Source: Armatimonadota bacterium (lineage in GTDB: Bacteria > Sysuimicrobiota > Sysuimicrobiia > Sysuimicrobiales > Humicultoraceae). From it: a stretch of 64,000 bases of DNA. The stretch lies in contig JAVKHP010000001.1 in assembly GCA_031459855.1 (NCBI GenBank), forward strand, positions 2,687,906 to 2,751,905, written 5' to 3'. The notes under the pieces are model-generated. The model did not search any database. It was not told where the DNA came from and saw only the letters and a list, made by a program, of their open reading frames with translations. Positions 33,835-42,685 of the stretch are shown piece after piece (positions within the stretch are counted from its first letter, which is position 1; the number at the start of each line of letters is the position of its first letter). The translations under genes and the position numbers were made by a program.

Positions 33835-34635
33835 TCACCAGCGCGCGGTGGGATCGGTACGCCACACCGACGTCATCTCCTCCAGGAGCGCCTGCAGCGC
33901 GGCCGTGTGGTGGCCGCGCCGGCCGCCGGTGGCCGCGGCCACCGATGGGGGACGCAGGCCCAGCGTCTCCAGACGCGGTCGCACGGCGGCCTCGAACCGG
34001 CCGCGCTGTGCCACCGGCCCGGCGGGCAGCAGCCCGTCGCCGACCAGGCGCGCGTGATCGTCGGTCTCCTCGAACAGCCCGAGGGCGTCGGGCCAGATGG
34101 CGTCCAGCGCCGCCTGGAGCCGGGCGGTCGCCTCGTCGCCGGCGCGGGCCAGGCGCACCAGCCACGCATCGCTGAACAGGAGGTGGTACTTCTCCTCGCG
34201 CTGCAGCGCTCTGGCCAGCGCCGCGAACGGGCCCAGGGGCGCGTCGGCCAGGTCGGCCAGCCGGACGGCATCGGCGTGATCGTACAACCATGCGCGCACG
34301 ATGGTGAAACCCCAGTCGCCGTTGGGGTGCTCGACCAGCACCGCGTTGCCAAACGCTGGCGCGTCCCGCCCGAAGGCGAGCCCGTCGGGTGTCGCCCCGG
34401 TCGCCGCCGCGACCTGCTCGTAGAGCACGCGGGCGTGCCCGAGCTCCTCCTGGGCGATCGACGACAGCGCGACGTCGGACTCGATGTCCGGCGCGAACCC
34501 CGTCCACTCCGCGTGGCGGTGGCCCAGGATCAGCTCGTCGTCGGCCCAGGCCCGCAGCACACCGCACAGCGCGGCCTGGACGGCGTCGTCCCGCAGGGCG
34601 ACGGGCGCATCGGCCGCCGTCCACAGCCCGGTCAT
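33835..34635 (-). CDS. paaC: PaaC, structural subunit of phenylacetyl-CoA epoxidase
   Basis: 266 residues of ferritin-like four-helix fold. ADDELILGHRHAEWTGFAPDIESDVA, the QEELGHARVLYEQ helix and REEKYHLLFSDAWL match PaaC, which pairs with PaaA but lacks the active diiron site. ATG at 34635 overlaps the paaB stop as ATGA. The frame is open further 5' but that part is antisense-like. Confidence 0.9.
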   Translation of the reverse strand: MTGLWTAADAPVALRDDAVQAALCGVLRAWADDELILGHRHAEWTGFAPDIESDVALSSIAQEELGHARVLYEQVAAATGATPDGLAFGRDAPAFGNAVLVEHPNGDWGFTIVRAWLYDHADAVRLADLADAPLGPFAALARALQREEKYHLLFSDAWLVRLARAGDEATARLQAALDAIWPDALGLFEETDDHARLVGDGLLPAGPVAQRGRFEAAVRPRLETLGLRPPSVAAATGGRRGHHTAALQALLEEMTSVWRTDPTARW

Positions 34636-34961
34636 CGCCGGCGGTAGACCCGTTGCTGCTCCCGGTACGAGCCGCCGAACCGGTAGCTCTTGTCGGTGGC
34701 GGGCGCGAAGAGGTCGGCGTCCTCGTAGCGGGTCGCCGTGATGTCGGTGTAGCGCACGACCCAGAGGTTCACGCACGGGTCGCGCCGGGCGAACTGTTCC
34801 TTGGCCAGCACCAGCGCCATCTCCGGATCGGGCGCGTGCACATCACCCACGTGCACGTGGGGCTCGGCCTTGGAGTCCTGCCGGAAGACGGCGAAGACGG
34901 ACGCGGCCTCGGGGACCACGTCGCCCAGGTTCACGGCCGCGGCCCGCTGCCGGGAGTCCAC
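34632..34961 (-). CDS. paaB: PaaB, small subunit of phenylacetyl-CoA epoxidase
   Basis: About 109 residues; the family core runs from VFAVFRQDSKAEPHVHVGDVHA to YEDADLF. Two GTG starts are possible: 34961 (GAGG ten bases upstream) and 34934 (no site). PaaB bridges PaaAC heterodimers. It sits between paaA and paaC as in other paa operons, 79 bases after paaA. Confidence 0.85.
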   Translation of the reverse strand: MDSRQRAAAVNLGDVVPEAASVFAVFRQDSKAEPHVHVGDVHAPDPEMALVLAKEQFARRDPCVNLWVVRYTDITATRYEDADLFAPATDKSYRFGGSYREQQRVYRRR

Positions 34962-35040
34962 CGCCTGGTCGCCTCGCGTCGTGCCGCGCCGCGGCCTGCG
35001 GATCCGCGGCGTCTGGAGCAGGCCGCCCTCCCCCGGCGCC

Positions 35041-35988
35041 CTACGCGGCCGCCGCCCATCGCCCCAGCGCCTCGCGCACCCACTGGTGCTGCGCGTGGTA
35101 GCGGTTGCGCAGCTCCAACCGGGCCCGCGTCCTGGGGCCCTCGCCACGCAGGATGCGCCGGAACTCGTCCCAGTCGGGCTCGGTGTAGACGTACTGGCCC
35201 GTGGCCTCGTCCCACCGCAGGCCCGGATCCGGAACCCGCAGCCCGTACTCCTGGATGAGCGGCACGAACTGGCGCAAGAACTGCTGGCGCAGCTCGTCGT
35301 TGGTCTTGACCTTGATGCGCCAGCGCATCATCTGCTCGAGGTGGGGCGACGCCTGGTCGCGGGGGCCGAAGAAGTGCATCAACGGCGTCCACCAGCGGTC
35401 CAGCGCGTCCTGCAGCATCGCCCGCTGCGCCGGCGTGCCCTCGGCCAGCGCCTTGAACCCGTCGATCCCCAGCCGGATGTGGAAGTCTTCTTCGTAGCAG
35501 ATCCGGCGCAGCACCCGGGCGTAGGGGGCGTACGAGCAGGCGCGCAGCGCCCCCTGGGTCTGCATCGCCGCGCCGTCGACGAACACCTGGATGACCACCA
35601 CGTCGGCCCACGTCTCGGCGGGGTAGTGGAAGACGTTGTGGAACTTGGCCCGGCCCGCCAGCAGGTCGTCGATCATGGCCGCACGGGGCCGGCCCAGGTC
35701 CTCGGCGACGCGGTAGAGCAGCTGGGCGTGCCCGATCTCGTCCTGCACCTTGGCGATCAGCGCCATCTTGCGCGCCAGCGTCGGTGCCCGGGGAATCCAC
35801 TCGCGCTCGGGCAGCGCGCCCATCAGCTCGGAGTTGGCGTGCATCTGGATCAGCCGGAGGCACTCGGCGCGGTAACGCGCGGGCATCCACTCGCCCGCCT
35901 CCACCCGTTCGCCGGCGGCGATCCGCGCCTCGAACGCCGCCAGCTGTTCGGGATCGTCCTCGGGCGCTGCCGGCTGGTGATGCATCAT
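35041..35988 (-). CDS. paaA: PaaA, catalytic subunit of phenylacetyl-CoA epoxidase
   Basis: 315 residues. It carries the diiron-binding helices: KMALIAKVQDEIGHAQLLYR (ExxH) and RRICYEEDFHIRLG (EExxH), plus the long C-terminal KVKTNDELRQQFLRQFVP. PaaA epoxidises the ring of phenylacetyl-CoA using oxygen. ATG at 35988 follows GGGGAG by eight bases. A TTGAAG/TACAAT promoter precedes it. The paaE reductase, paaK and downstream paa genes are absent here, so electron supply is unclear. Confidence 0.92.
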   Translation of the reverse strand: MMHHQPAAPEDDPEQLAAFEARIAAGERVEAGEWMPARYRAECLRLIQMHANSELMGALPEREWIPRAPTLARKMALIAKVQDEIGHAQLLYRVAEDLGRPRAAMIDDLLAGRAKFHNVFHYPAETWADVVVIQVFVDGAAMQTQGALRACSYAPYARVLRRICYEEDFHIRLGIDGFKALAEGTPAQRAMLQDALDRWWTPLMHFFGPRDQASPHLEQMMRWRIKVKTNDELRQQFLRQFVPLIQEYGLRVPDPGLRWDEATGQYVYTEPDWDEFRRILRGEGPRTRARLELRNRYHAQHQWVREALGRWAAAA

Positions 35989-36019
35989 CCGGTCACTCCC
36001 CGCCCCACGATCGTGTCCC

Positions 36020-36048
36020 ATTGTACGCACCCGGCGCGTGCGCTTCAA
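36020..36048 (-). promoter_or_regulatory. Promoter of the paa operon
   Basis: TTGAAG (36048-36043), a 17-base spacer and TACAAT (36025-36020) on the minus strand. The -35 overlaps the last bases of the preceding HIT gene. Confidence 0.6.
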
Positions 36049-36575
36049 CACCCTCGGTCAGGGTGTTTCGGATCGAGCTGCACCTGGGCACGCGACGTGG
36101 TCACCAGCGCAGCCTGCAGCCGATCGTAGGTCTCCGTCAGGTGCTGGGGTAGCACCTTGGTCGCCGCCAGCACCGGCATGAAGTTCGTGTCACCCACCCA
36201 TCGGGGGACCACGTGCACGTGCAGGTGGTCCTCCACCCCTGCCCCCGCCGCCCGCCCCAGGTTCAGGCCGATGTTGAACCCCTGGGGGGCCAGCGCGGCC
36301 TCGAGCGCGCGCACCGCCAGCGCGGTGACGGTCACCAGCGCGCCGGCCTCGTCGCCGGTCAGCGCGTCCAGCCGGGCGGCGTGGCGGTAGGGGACGACCA
36401 TCACGTGTCCGCTGTTGTACGGAAACTGGTTGAGCATGATGAACGCGTGGGCCGCGCGGTGGACGATGAGCCGGCCCCGGTCGTCGCCGGCGGCGAGCGC
36501 GTCGCAGAAGATGCAGCCGTCGGGCTTGGGCGCCATGACGTAGACGCCGCGCCACGGGGCCCACAGCACGTTCAT
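36045..36575 (-). CDS. HIT-family nucleotide hydrolase/phosphorylase
   Basis: 176 residues with [12 protein letters not shown] near the N terminus, [18 protein letters not shown] and the histidine triad [10 protein letters not shown]. The [20 protein letters not shown] stretch matches the AP4A-phosphorylase-like bacterial branch. ATG at 36575 overlaps the rnc stop as ATGA. It closes the yceD-rpmF-fab-rnc run. Confidence 0.9.
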   Translation of the reverse strand: MNVLWAPWRGVYVMAPKPDGCIFCDALAAGDDRGRLIVHRAAHAFIMLNQFPYNSGHVMVVPYRHAARLDALTGDEAGALVTVTALAVRALEAALAPQGFNIGLNLGRAAGAGVEDHLHVHVVPRWVGDTNFMPVLAATKVLPQHLTETYDRLQAALVTTSRAQVQLDPKHPDRGC

Positions 36576-37333
36576 GGCCCGCCCCGGTCCAGGCGCGCCA
36601 GCGCCTGCGCGGCCGCGGCCTGCTCCGCTTCCTTCTTGCTGCGGCCGCGCCCCTCGCCCAGGAGCTTGCCGCCCGCCTCCACCACCGCCACGAAGACGCG
36701 GGCATGGTTGGGGCCTTCTTCCTGCGTGATGCGGTAGCGCGGCATCTGCCCCCGCCGCTGCAGGCGCTCCTGGAGCTGGCTCTTGAAGTCCTGGCCGGCG
36801 CGCTGCATCTCCTCGGCCAGGTCGGCGATCCACCGGGACACCACCGCGTGCGCCACGCCGTAGCCGGAGTCCATGTAGATGGCGCCGATCACCGCCTCCA
36901 CCGCGTCGGCCAGCAGTGCCGGCCGCTGGCGACCGCCGCCCTTCTCCTCCCCCTTCCCGAGCAGGATGTACCGCGCCAGCCCCAGCCGGCGCGCGATGGA
37001 GGCCAGGGCCGCCTCGTTGACCAGGCGCGCCCGCTGCTTGGCGAGCCCGCCCTCGTCCACGTCGGGATACCGGCGGTAGAGGTCGTCGCTGACCACCAGG
37101 CTCAGCACCGCGTCGCCCAGGAACTCCAGCCGCTCGTAGCTCTTCAGCGGGGCGCCGCGCTCGTGACTGAACGACCCGTGGCGCAGCGCCAGGTCCAGCA
37201 GCGAGCGGTCGCGAAAGCGCACGCCCAGGCGCTCCTCCAGCTGCGCCAGCTGCGCCAGCCGCTCCTGCGAGAGCACCTCGCCGACGGCGCCGGTCTCGTC
37301 CGGCGGGCTCGGGCCGCGCAGGGGTCTCACCAT
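36572..37333 (-). CDS. rnc: Ribonuclease III
   Basis: 253 residues. The catalytic signature [19 protein letters not shown] lies near 62, the second acidic site in [18 protein letters not shown], and a C-terminal double-stranded RNA-binding domain (about 178-247) with KSQLQERLQ and [19 protein letters not shown] at 37333 and the next codon GTG (GTGA overlap with the fabF stop) are both possible. It processes rRNA and other duplex RNA. Confidence 0.95.
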   Translation of the reverse strand: MVRPLRGPSPPDETGAVGEVLSQERLAQLAQLEERLGVRFRDRSLLDLALRHGSFSHERGAPLKSYERLEFLGDAVLSLVVSDDLYRRYPDVDEGGLAKQRARLVNEAALASIARRLGLARYILLGKGEEKGGGRQRPALLADAVEAVIGAIYMDSGYGVAHAVVSRWIADLAEEMQRAGQDFKSQLQERLQRRGQMPRYRITQEEGPNHARVFVAVVEAGGKLLGEGRGRSKKEAEQAAAAQALARLDRGGP

Positions 37334-38574
37334 ACGGCCCGGAGCACCAGGGTGGCGTTGTGGCCCCCGAAGCCAAAGGCGTTGGACATGACGGTGCGGA
37401 GCCGCGCCGGGCGCGCGGTGTTGGGGACGTAGTCCAGGTCGCACTCGGGGTCGGCCACCCGGTAGTTGATGGTCGGGGGGATCACCTGATGGCGCAGCGC
37501 CAGACAACAGGCGATCGCCTCGACGCCGCCGGCGGCGCCCAGCAGGTGGCCGGTCATCGACTTGGTGGAGCTGACGGCGAGCCGGCGGGCGTGGGGCCCG
37601 AAGGCGCGCTTGATGGCCAGCGTCTCCAGGCGGTCGTTGTAGGACGTGCCGGTCCCGTGGGCGTTGATGTAGTCCACCGCCTCGGGGGGGAGCCCGGCAT
37701 CGCGCAACGCCGCCGCCATGGCACGGGACGCGCCGTCGCCCTCGGGGTCGGGCTGGGTGATGTGGTGGGCGTCGGTGCTGGTGCCGTACCCGACGAGTTC
37801 GGCGTAGATGGGCGCGCCACGCCGCTCGGCCACCTCCAGGGCCTCCAGGAGCACCACCCCGGCGCCCTCGCCCATGACGAACCCGTCCCGGGTGGCGTCG
37901 AACGGCCGTGATGCGCCCGCCGGGTCGTCGTTGCGGGTCGTCATCGCCTTCATCGCCGCAAACCCCGCCAGCGACAGCGGCGTGATGGCGGCCTCCGACC
38001 CGCCGGCCAGCATCGCGTCGGCCTCGCCGTACTGGATGAGGCGCGCCGCATCACCGATGGCGTTCCCGCCCGTGGCGCACGCGGTCACCACGCCCTGGCT
38101 GGGCCCCTTGGCCCCGATTAGGATGGCGGTCACGCCGCTGGCCATGTTCCCGATGACCATGGGCACGAAGAACGGCGAGACGCGGTCGGGGCCGCGCTCG
38201 ATGAGGGTACGGTGCTGGGCCTCCCAGGTGATGACCCCGCCCATGCCCGAGCCGATGACGACGCCCACCCGCGTGGCGTTGGCGGCCGTGATGGTAAACC
38301 CCGCGTCCTCCAGCGCCAAGCGGGCGGCCGCGTAGGCGAACTGCACGAACCGGTCGTTGCGCCGTGCTTCCTTACGGTCCATGAACGCCGTGGGGTCGAA
38401 GTCCGGCACCTCCGCGGCGATCTGCGTGGCGAACCCCGAGGGGTCGAACGCCGTGATGCGCCGGACGCCGGACCGTCCGGCCACCAGCCCGGCCCAGAAG
38501 GCCTGATGGCCGATGCCCAGGGGGGTGACGACCCCCAGCCCGGTCACGACGACCCGCCGCCGCGTGGGTGCCAC
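37327..38574 (-). CDS. fabF: 3-oxoacyl-ACP synthase II
   Basis: 415 residues. It begins [16 protein letters not shown]. The catalytic Cys is in [15 protein letters not shown], and the two His are in [11 protein letters not shown] and [13 protein letters not shown]. These mark FabF/KAS II, the elongating condensing enzyme. GTG at 38574 has AGGTGG six bases upstream and lies 11 bases past the acpP stop, the usual fabF position. Confidence 0.95.
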   Translation of the reverse strand: MAPTRRRVVVTGLGVVTPLGIGHQAFWAGLVAGRSGVRRITAFDPSGFATQIAAEVPDFDPTAFMDRKEARRNDRFVQFAYAAARLALEDAGFTITAANATRVGVVIGSGMGGVITWEAQHRTLIERGPDRVSPFFVPMVIGNMASGVTAILIGAKGPSQGVVTACATGGNAIGDAARLIQYGEADAMLAGGSEAAITPLSLAGFAAMKAMTTRNDDPAGASRPFDATRDGFVMGEGAGVVLLEALEVAERRGAPIYAELVGYGTSTDAHHITQPDPEGDGASRAMAAALRDAGLPPEAVDYINAHGTGTSYNDRLETLAIKRAFGPHARRLAVSSTKSMTGHLLGAAGGVEAIACCLALRHQVIPPTINYRVADPECDLDYVPNTARPARLRTVMSNAFGFGGHNATLVLRAVW

Positions 38575-38585
38575 CGCATCGCCAC

Positions 38586-38834
38586 CTACTGGGCCTGGTC
38601 CTTCATGTGGGCCTCGATGAACTTCACTGCGTCCCCGACCGTCACGATCTTCTCGGCCTGTTCGTCGGGGATTTCGATCTCGAACTCCTCCTCGAGCGCC
38701 ATCACCAGCTCCACCACGTCCAGCGAGTCGGCGCCCAGGTCCTCGACGAAGGACGACTCCCGGGTGATCGTCTCCTCCTCCACGCCGAGCTGGTGCGCCA
38801 CCCGCGCGCGCACACGTTCGAACACCGACGCCAT
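38586..38834 (-). CDS. acpP: Acyl carrier protein
   Basis: 82 acidic residues with the phosphopantetheine Ser in [21 protein letters not shown] at 38834 is preceded by GGAGG 11 bases upstream; an ATG nine bases earlier lies too close to that site. It carries acyl chains for the surrounding fab enzymes. Confidence 0.96.
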   Translation of the reverse strand: MASVFERVRARVAHQLGVEEETITRESSFVEDLGADSLDVVELVMALEEEFEIEIPDEQAEKIVTVGDAVKFIEAHMKDQAQ

Positions 38835-38882
38835 CGTCCACATCACCTCCGCACCGGCCGGGCTGGACGCGCCCGGCCCGGG

Positions 38883-39632
38883 TCAATGCATGATCATACC
38901 ACCGTCGACGTTCAAGACCTGCCCCGTGATGTACGCCGCCGCGTCGGAGGCCAGGAACACCACGGCCGCCGCCACCTCCTCCGGCGTCCCTGCCCGGCCC
39001 AGGGGGATCTGCTGAAGGTAGCGCGCCCTCACCTCGGGCGGCAGGCGCTCCGTCATGCCGGCTGCGATGTACCCGGGCGCCACGGCGTTCACGGTGATGC
39101 CCCGGGAGCCGACCTCGCGCGCCACGGCCCGGGTCAGGCCGATGAGCCCGGCTTTGGCGGCCACGTAGTTGGCCTGCCCGGCGTTGCCCGCCTGGCCGGC
39201 CGCCGAGGCGACGTTGATGATACGCCCGCTGCGCTGCCGGAGGAACTCGCGCAACGCCGCCCGGATGCAGTAGAACGCTCCCGAGAGGTTCGTGGCCAGC
39301 ACCTGCTGCCAGTCCGCGTCCGTCATCCGGAGCACCAGCCCGTCGCGGGTCGTGCCGGCGTTGTTCACCAGGATGTCGAGCCGGCCGAACGTGTCGGTGG
39401 CGGCCGCCACCACGGCTGCGGCCTGCTCGGGCGACGTCAGGTCGGCGGCGACGGCGCGCGCGCGGCCACCCAGCGCGGCGATCTCCGCCACCACCGCCTC
39501 GGCGGCCTCCTGGCGGTGCGCGTAGTGCACGATCACGGCCGCGCCCTCCCGGGCGAGCGCCACGGCGATCCGGCTGCCGATGCCGCCCGAGGCGCCGGTG
39601 ACCACGGCCACACGGCCGTCCAGCACCCCCAT
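38883..39632 (-). CDS. fabG: 3-oxoacyl-ACP reductase
   Basis: 249-residue short-chain dehydrogenase. NADP motif TGASGGIGSRIA, NNAG at about 88-91, the catalytic Ser in INVASAAGQ and the YxxxK of NYVAAKAGLIGLTRA are visible. The end GQVLNVDGGMIMH is typical. ATG at 39632 lies five bases after the fabD stop. It reduces the keto group in fatty acid elongation. Confidence 0.94.
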   Translation of the reverse strand: MGVLDGRVAVVTGASGGIGSRIAVALAREGAAVIVHYAHRQEAAEAVVAEIAALGGRARAVAADLTSPEQAAAVVAAATDTFGRLDILVNNAGTTRDGLVLRMTDADWQQVLATNLSGAFYCIRAALREFLRQRSGRIINVASAAGQAGNAGQANYVAAKAGLIGLTRAVAREVGSRGITVNAVAPGYIAAGMTERLPPEVRARYLQQIPLGRAGTPEEVAAAVVFLASDAAAYITGQVLNVDGGMIMH

Positions 39633-39637
39633 GGCGC

Positions 39638-40594
39638 TTACCCGCGCGCGTCGCCCGCGTCGGCGCCCACAGCGTCGGCCAGGACCGCGCGGGCCGCATC
39701 CAGGTCGGCGGGGGTCGCCACCGAGAGCACACGCGCCTGCGGGAGCGTCCGGCGGACGAGACCGGCCAGGGTCGTTCCGGGTCCGGCTTCGACGAACGTC
39801 GTGGCGCCAAGCCCATGCAGCCGACGCACTGACTGCTCCCAGCGCACCGGGCGCGCGACCTGGGCGATCAGGAGCTGGCGGATGGTCTGCGCGTCCTGCA
39901 CCGGCTCGCCCGTGACGTTGGCGACGACCGGGATCGCAGCATCCCGCAGCGGCACCGCGGCGAGGACTGGCGCGAGCCGCGCGGCTGCCGCCTCCATGAG
40001 CGACGTGTGGAACGGCGCGCTGACCGCCAGGGGCACCGCACGCCGGGCACCCAGGGCCCGCAGACGTGCACAGGCAGCGTCGACGGCCGCCCGGTCGCCC
40101 GCAATGACCACCTGGCCGGGCGCGTTGATGTTGGCGACCTCCACCACGCCGGTCACCTCGCGGCAGACGCCGTCCACGGTGTCGACGTCCAGCCCCAGCA
40201 CCGCCGCCATGGCGGTGGCGCGCCCGGCCACGGCCTCCTGCATGTAGCGTCCGCGGAGCCGCACCACCCGCACGGCATCGGCCAGGTCCAGAGCACCCGC
40301 GGCCACCAGCGCCGTGTACTCGCCCAGACTGAGGCCGGCCGCGTACCGCGGGGCGATCCCGTGGGCGATCAGGACCGCCGCAATGGCCCAACTGCAGGCC
40401 AGCAACGCCGGCTGGGTGTTCTCGGTCTCGCGCAGCACCTCGTCGGGGCCGTCGCGGCACAGCGCCAGCAGGTCCAGGTCGATGGCAGCGCTGGCCTCGT
40501 CGAAGACCCGGCGCGCCTGCGGGAACCGGTCGGCCATGGCGACGCCCATGCCGACGTGCTGCGCGCCCTGGCCGGGAAACACGAACGCGATCAC
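39638..40594 (-). CDS. fabD: Malonyl-CoA:ACP transacylase
   Basis: 318 residues beginning VIAFVFPGQGAQHVGMG. The nucleophile Ser is in AAGLSLGEYTALV; the family usually has GHSLGE, so the His next to Ser is Leu, a known but less common form. The catalytic His is in SAPFHTSLM. GTG at 40594 overlaps the fabH stop as GTGA. Confidence 0.94.
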   Translation of the reverse strand: MIAFVFPGQGAQHVGMGVAMADRFPQARRVFDEASAAIDLDLLALCRDGPDEVLRETENTQPALLACSWAIAAVLIAHGIAPRYAAGLSLGEYTALVAAGALDLADAVRVVRLRGRYMQEAVAGRATAMAAVLGLDVDTVDGVCREVTGVVEVANINAPGQVVIAGDRAAVDAACARLRALGARRAVPLAVSAPFHTSLMEAAAARLAPVLAAVPLRDAAIPVVANVTGEPVQDAQTIRQLLIAQVARPVRWEQSVRRLHGLGATTFVEAGPGTTLAGLVRRTLPQARVLSVATPADLDAARAVLADAVGADAGDARG

Positions 40595-41661
40595 GGCGTC
40601 TGCGGCCGACCTCCCCTGGGCCCTGCCGTCCAGCGCATCGCCGCCGCGCCCCACGTCAATCCCCCGCCGAACGCCACGAACGCCACCAGGTCGCCCGGAC
40701 GCACCCGCCCTTGCTCTACGGCCTCGTAGAGCGCCACCGGGACCGACGCGGCGGAAGTGTTCCCGTACCGGTCCACGTTGATGAAGAACTTCTCCAGCGG
40801 CTGGCCGAGGCGGCGGGCCGCCGCCTCGATGATCCGCAGGTTGGCCTGGTGGGGGATGAAGCAGTCCACCTCGTCGACCGTGTACCCCGCCTGGGCCACC
40901 ACCTGCTCCAGCGCCCGCGGAATGGCCCGCACGGCGAACTTGTACACTTCCCGGCCGTTCATCTTGATGAAGTGCTCCCGCGCCGCCACCGTCTCCGGGC
41001 TGGCCGGCCGGCGCGAGCCGCCCGCGGGCAGGGAGATGAGCTGGGCCCCCCCACCGTCGGCGCCCAGGTGAAAGGCGAGAAATCCCTCGCCGGCCGCGCA
41101 GGGGCGCAGTACCACCGCGGCGGCCGCGTCGCCGAACAGCACGCACGTAGCGCGGTCGGTCCAGTCCGTGATGCGGGAGAGGGTCTCGGCACCGATCACC
41201 AGCACGGTGTCGGCCGTGCCGGCAGCGATGGCGGCGTGCCCCATCGCGACGGCGTACGCCCAGCTGCTGCACGCCGCCGAGACGTCGAAGGCGCCTGCCC
41301 GCACCGCCCCCAGCTGGTGTTGCACCAGGCAGGCGGTGGCGGGAAACAGCATGTCGGGCGACGCGGTGCCCACCAGGATGAGATCCACGTCACGGGCGTC
41401 CAGCCCCGCGTCCCGCAGCGCGTCCCGGGCGGCCTCGACGGCCAGGTCGGAGGTGGCGACCCCGTCGGGTGCGACGCGCCGCTCGCGAATGCCGGTGCGG
41501 GTGACGATCCACTCGTCGCTGGTGTCGACCAGCCGCTCGAGCTCGCGGTTGGTCACCACCCTGGCCGGGATGCTCCGACCCATGCCGGCGATGGTCGCGC
41601 CTCGCCGCGTGGCGGTCCGCGTTGCAGCCTGCACCCGCGGAACGGGATGGACCGTGCTCAT
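40591..41661 (-). CDS. fabH: 3-oxoacyl-ACP synthase III
   Basis: 356 residues. The catalytic Cys is in FDVSAACSSWAYA, His in FIPHQANLRI and Asn in GNTSAASVP. DTSDEWIVTRTGIRERR is the family N-terminal motif. A 20-residue lead precedes the core. ATG at 41661 has AGGAGGT six bases upstream. It starts the cycle by condensing acyl-CoA with malonyl-ACP. The plsX gene often found between rpmF and fabH is missing. Confidence 0.95.
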   Translation of the reverse strand: MSTVHPVPRVQAATRTATRRGATIAGMGRSIPARVVTNRELERLVDTSDEWIVTRTGIRERRVAPDGVATSDLAVEAARDALRDAGLDARDVDLILVGTASPDMLFPATACLVQHQLGAVRAGAFDVSAACSSWAYAVAMGHAAIAAGTADTVLVIGAETLSRITDWTDRATCVLFGDAAAAVVLRPCAAGEGFLAFHLGADGGGAQLISLPAGGSRRPASPETVAAREHFIKMNGREVYKFAVRAIPRALEQVVAQAGYTVDEVDCFIPHQANLRIIEAAARRLGQPLEKFFINVDRYGNTSAASVPVALYEAVEQGRVRPGDLVAFVAFGGGLTWGAAAMRWTAGPRGGRPQTP

Positions 41662-41825
41662 GGAAGACCTCCTGTGGCGAGGATCCAGATGGGTCGGCGA
41701 ACGCCGGCGGTCAGGTGCGTCGCGGCCACACCGGGCATGGGATCACAGTCCGCCGCATCCACCGTCCGGATGCGATGCGGATCGGCCACCCGCGAGGAGC
41801 ATGTCTGACACACGGTCACGCATAA

Positions 41826-41866
41826 GGGGACCGGGGTCCCCAAAAATCGCGTCACGACTTTTGGGG
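41826..41866 (-). promoter_or_regulatory. Alternative hairpins between rpmF and fabH
   Basis: Two inverted repeats share bases. ccccaaaa (41838-41845) pairs with ttttgggg (41859-41866), and ggggacc (41826-41832) pairs with ggtcccc (41835-41841). Only one can form at a time. The second, on the minus strand, is followed by TTATG. It may act as an attenuator or terminator between bL32 and the fab genes. Confidence 0.45.
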
Positions 41867-41870
41867 TGAT

Positions 41871-42080
41871 CTAGGCTTCCTTCCTCTTCTTCTTCGCGCC
41901 AGACCGCGCGGAGGGAGCGACGACCTCCCGCCCGGCGTAGGTACCGCACGAGGGGCAGACCCGGTGCGGGAGCACGCGAGCCTTGCACTGCGGGCACGTG
42001 ACGAGGGTGACGGGCGCAAGCGTCCAGCGGCTCCGCCGGTGTCCGGTCCACGAATGGGGATGTCGTCGTTTCTGCGCCAC
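41871..42080 (-). CDS. rpmF: Ribosomal protein bL32
   Basis: 69 residues: AQKRRHPHSWTGHRRSRW at the N terminus, then a zinc ribbon with CPQC and CPSC, and a lysine-rich tail. This is the zinc-binding (C+) form. GTG at 42080 has GGAGGAG about seven bases upstream. It follows the yceD-like gene, as in many bacteria. Confidence 0.95.
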   Translation of the reverse strand: MAQKRRHPHSWTGHRRSRWTLAPVTLVTCPQCKARVLPHRVCPSCGTYAGREVVAPSARSGAKKKRKEA

Positions 42081-42114
42081 GTGGTGTCTCCTCCGTCTGG
42101 CTGACGCCCGTCGT

Positions 42115-42627
42115 TCAGGTCGCGGTGCTCGCGTCGTCGCCCAGCAGGGCCCGCAGCGCCGCCAGGGGCTGCAGCTGCGTCGGCGCGGGCTCGTCGGGAC
42201 ACTGGCAGCGGCCGTCGCGCCGATCGGCGCCGCACCGCTCGCAGATGCCCTCGCACGCCTCACGGCAGTGCACGACCATGGGCAGGGCCAGCACCAGCTC
42301 CTCGCGGGCCAGCCCCGAGAGGTCCAGCCCGATGCTGCCGCCCGCCGTCACCAGCACCGGGTCGTCCTCGTCCCACGCCAGCTCCTCGTCCACCTCGGCC
42401 GCCAGGTGGTACGGAAACGGCCGCGCACACCGGTCGCACCGAAGCTCCACCTGGGTCCGCACCCACCCGGAAACCTTCAGGACCGCGCCCAGGTTGGTTA
42501 ACGTGAACTCGCCGTCGACCGGATCCGTGAACGGCACCTCGGCGATCTGGCTGGCGAGCGTCTCGTGGTAGCTGACCACGAGGACGGCGCCCCGCTCCGC
42601 GCGGAGCCGGTGCAGATCCACGATCAT
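42115..42627 (-). CDS. DUF177/YceD-family protein
   Basis: 170 residues. The pattern VELRCDRCARPFPYHL, then WDEDD, and a C-terminal Cys cluster (CREACEGICERCGADRRDGRCQC) define DUF177, which is linked to bL32 and 23S rRNA in other organisms. ATG at 42627 has GGAGG about ten bases upstream. It is the first gene after the 42656-42685 promoter. Confidence 0.9.
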   Translation of the reverse strand: MIVDLHRLRAERGAVLVVSYHETLASQIAEVPFTDPVDGEFTLTNLGAVLKVSGWVRTQVELRCDRCARPFPYHLAAEVDEELAWDEDDPVLVTAGGSIGLDLSGLAREELVLALPMVVHCREACEGICERCGADRRDGRCQCPDEPAPTQLQPLAALRALLGDDASTAT

Positions 42628-42655
42628 GGTGCCAGGCCCTCCGCCAGGCTGTCCC

Positions 42656-42685
42656 ATTATAGGGAGCGGGTTTTTGCAGTGTCAA
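42656..42685 (-). promoter_or_regulatory. Consensus promoter of the yceD-rpmF-fab operon
   Basis: TTGACA (42685-42680), an 18-base spacer and TATAAT (42661-42656) on the minus strand. The -35 box overlaps the stop of the preceding coiled-coil gene. It shares TTGACACTGCA and CTATAATG with the secDF promoter. Confidence 0.8.

Noticed and set aside
41658-41855. 65-codon frame overlapping the fabH start by ATGA
   Set aside because: It starts at GTG without a ribosome site and runs through the shared hairpins; no family match. Possible leader peptide, but not supported.
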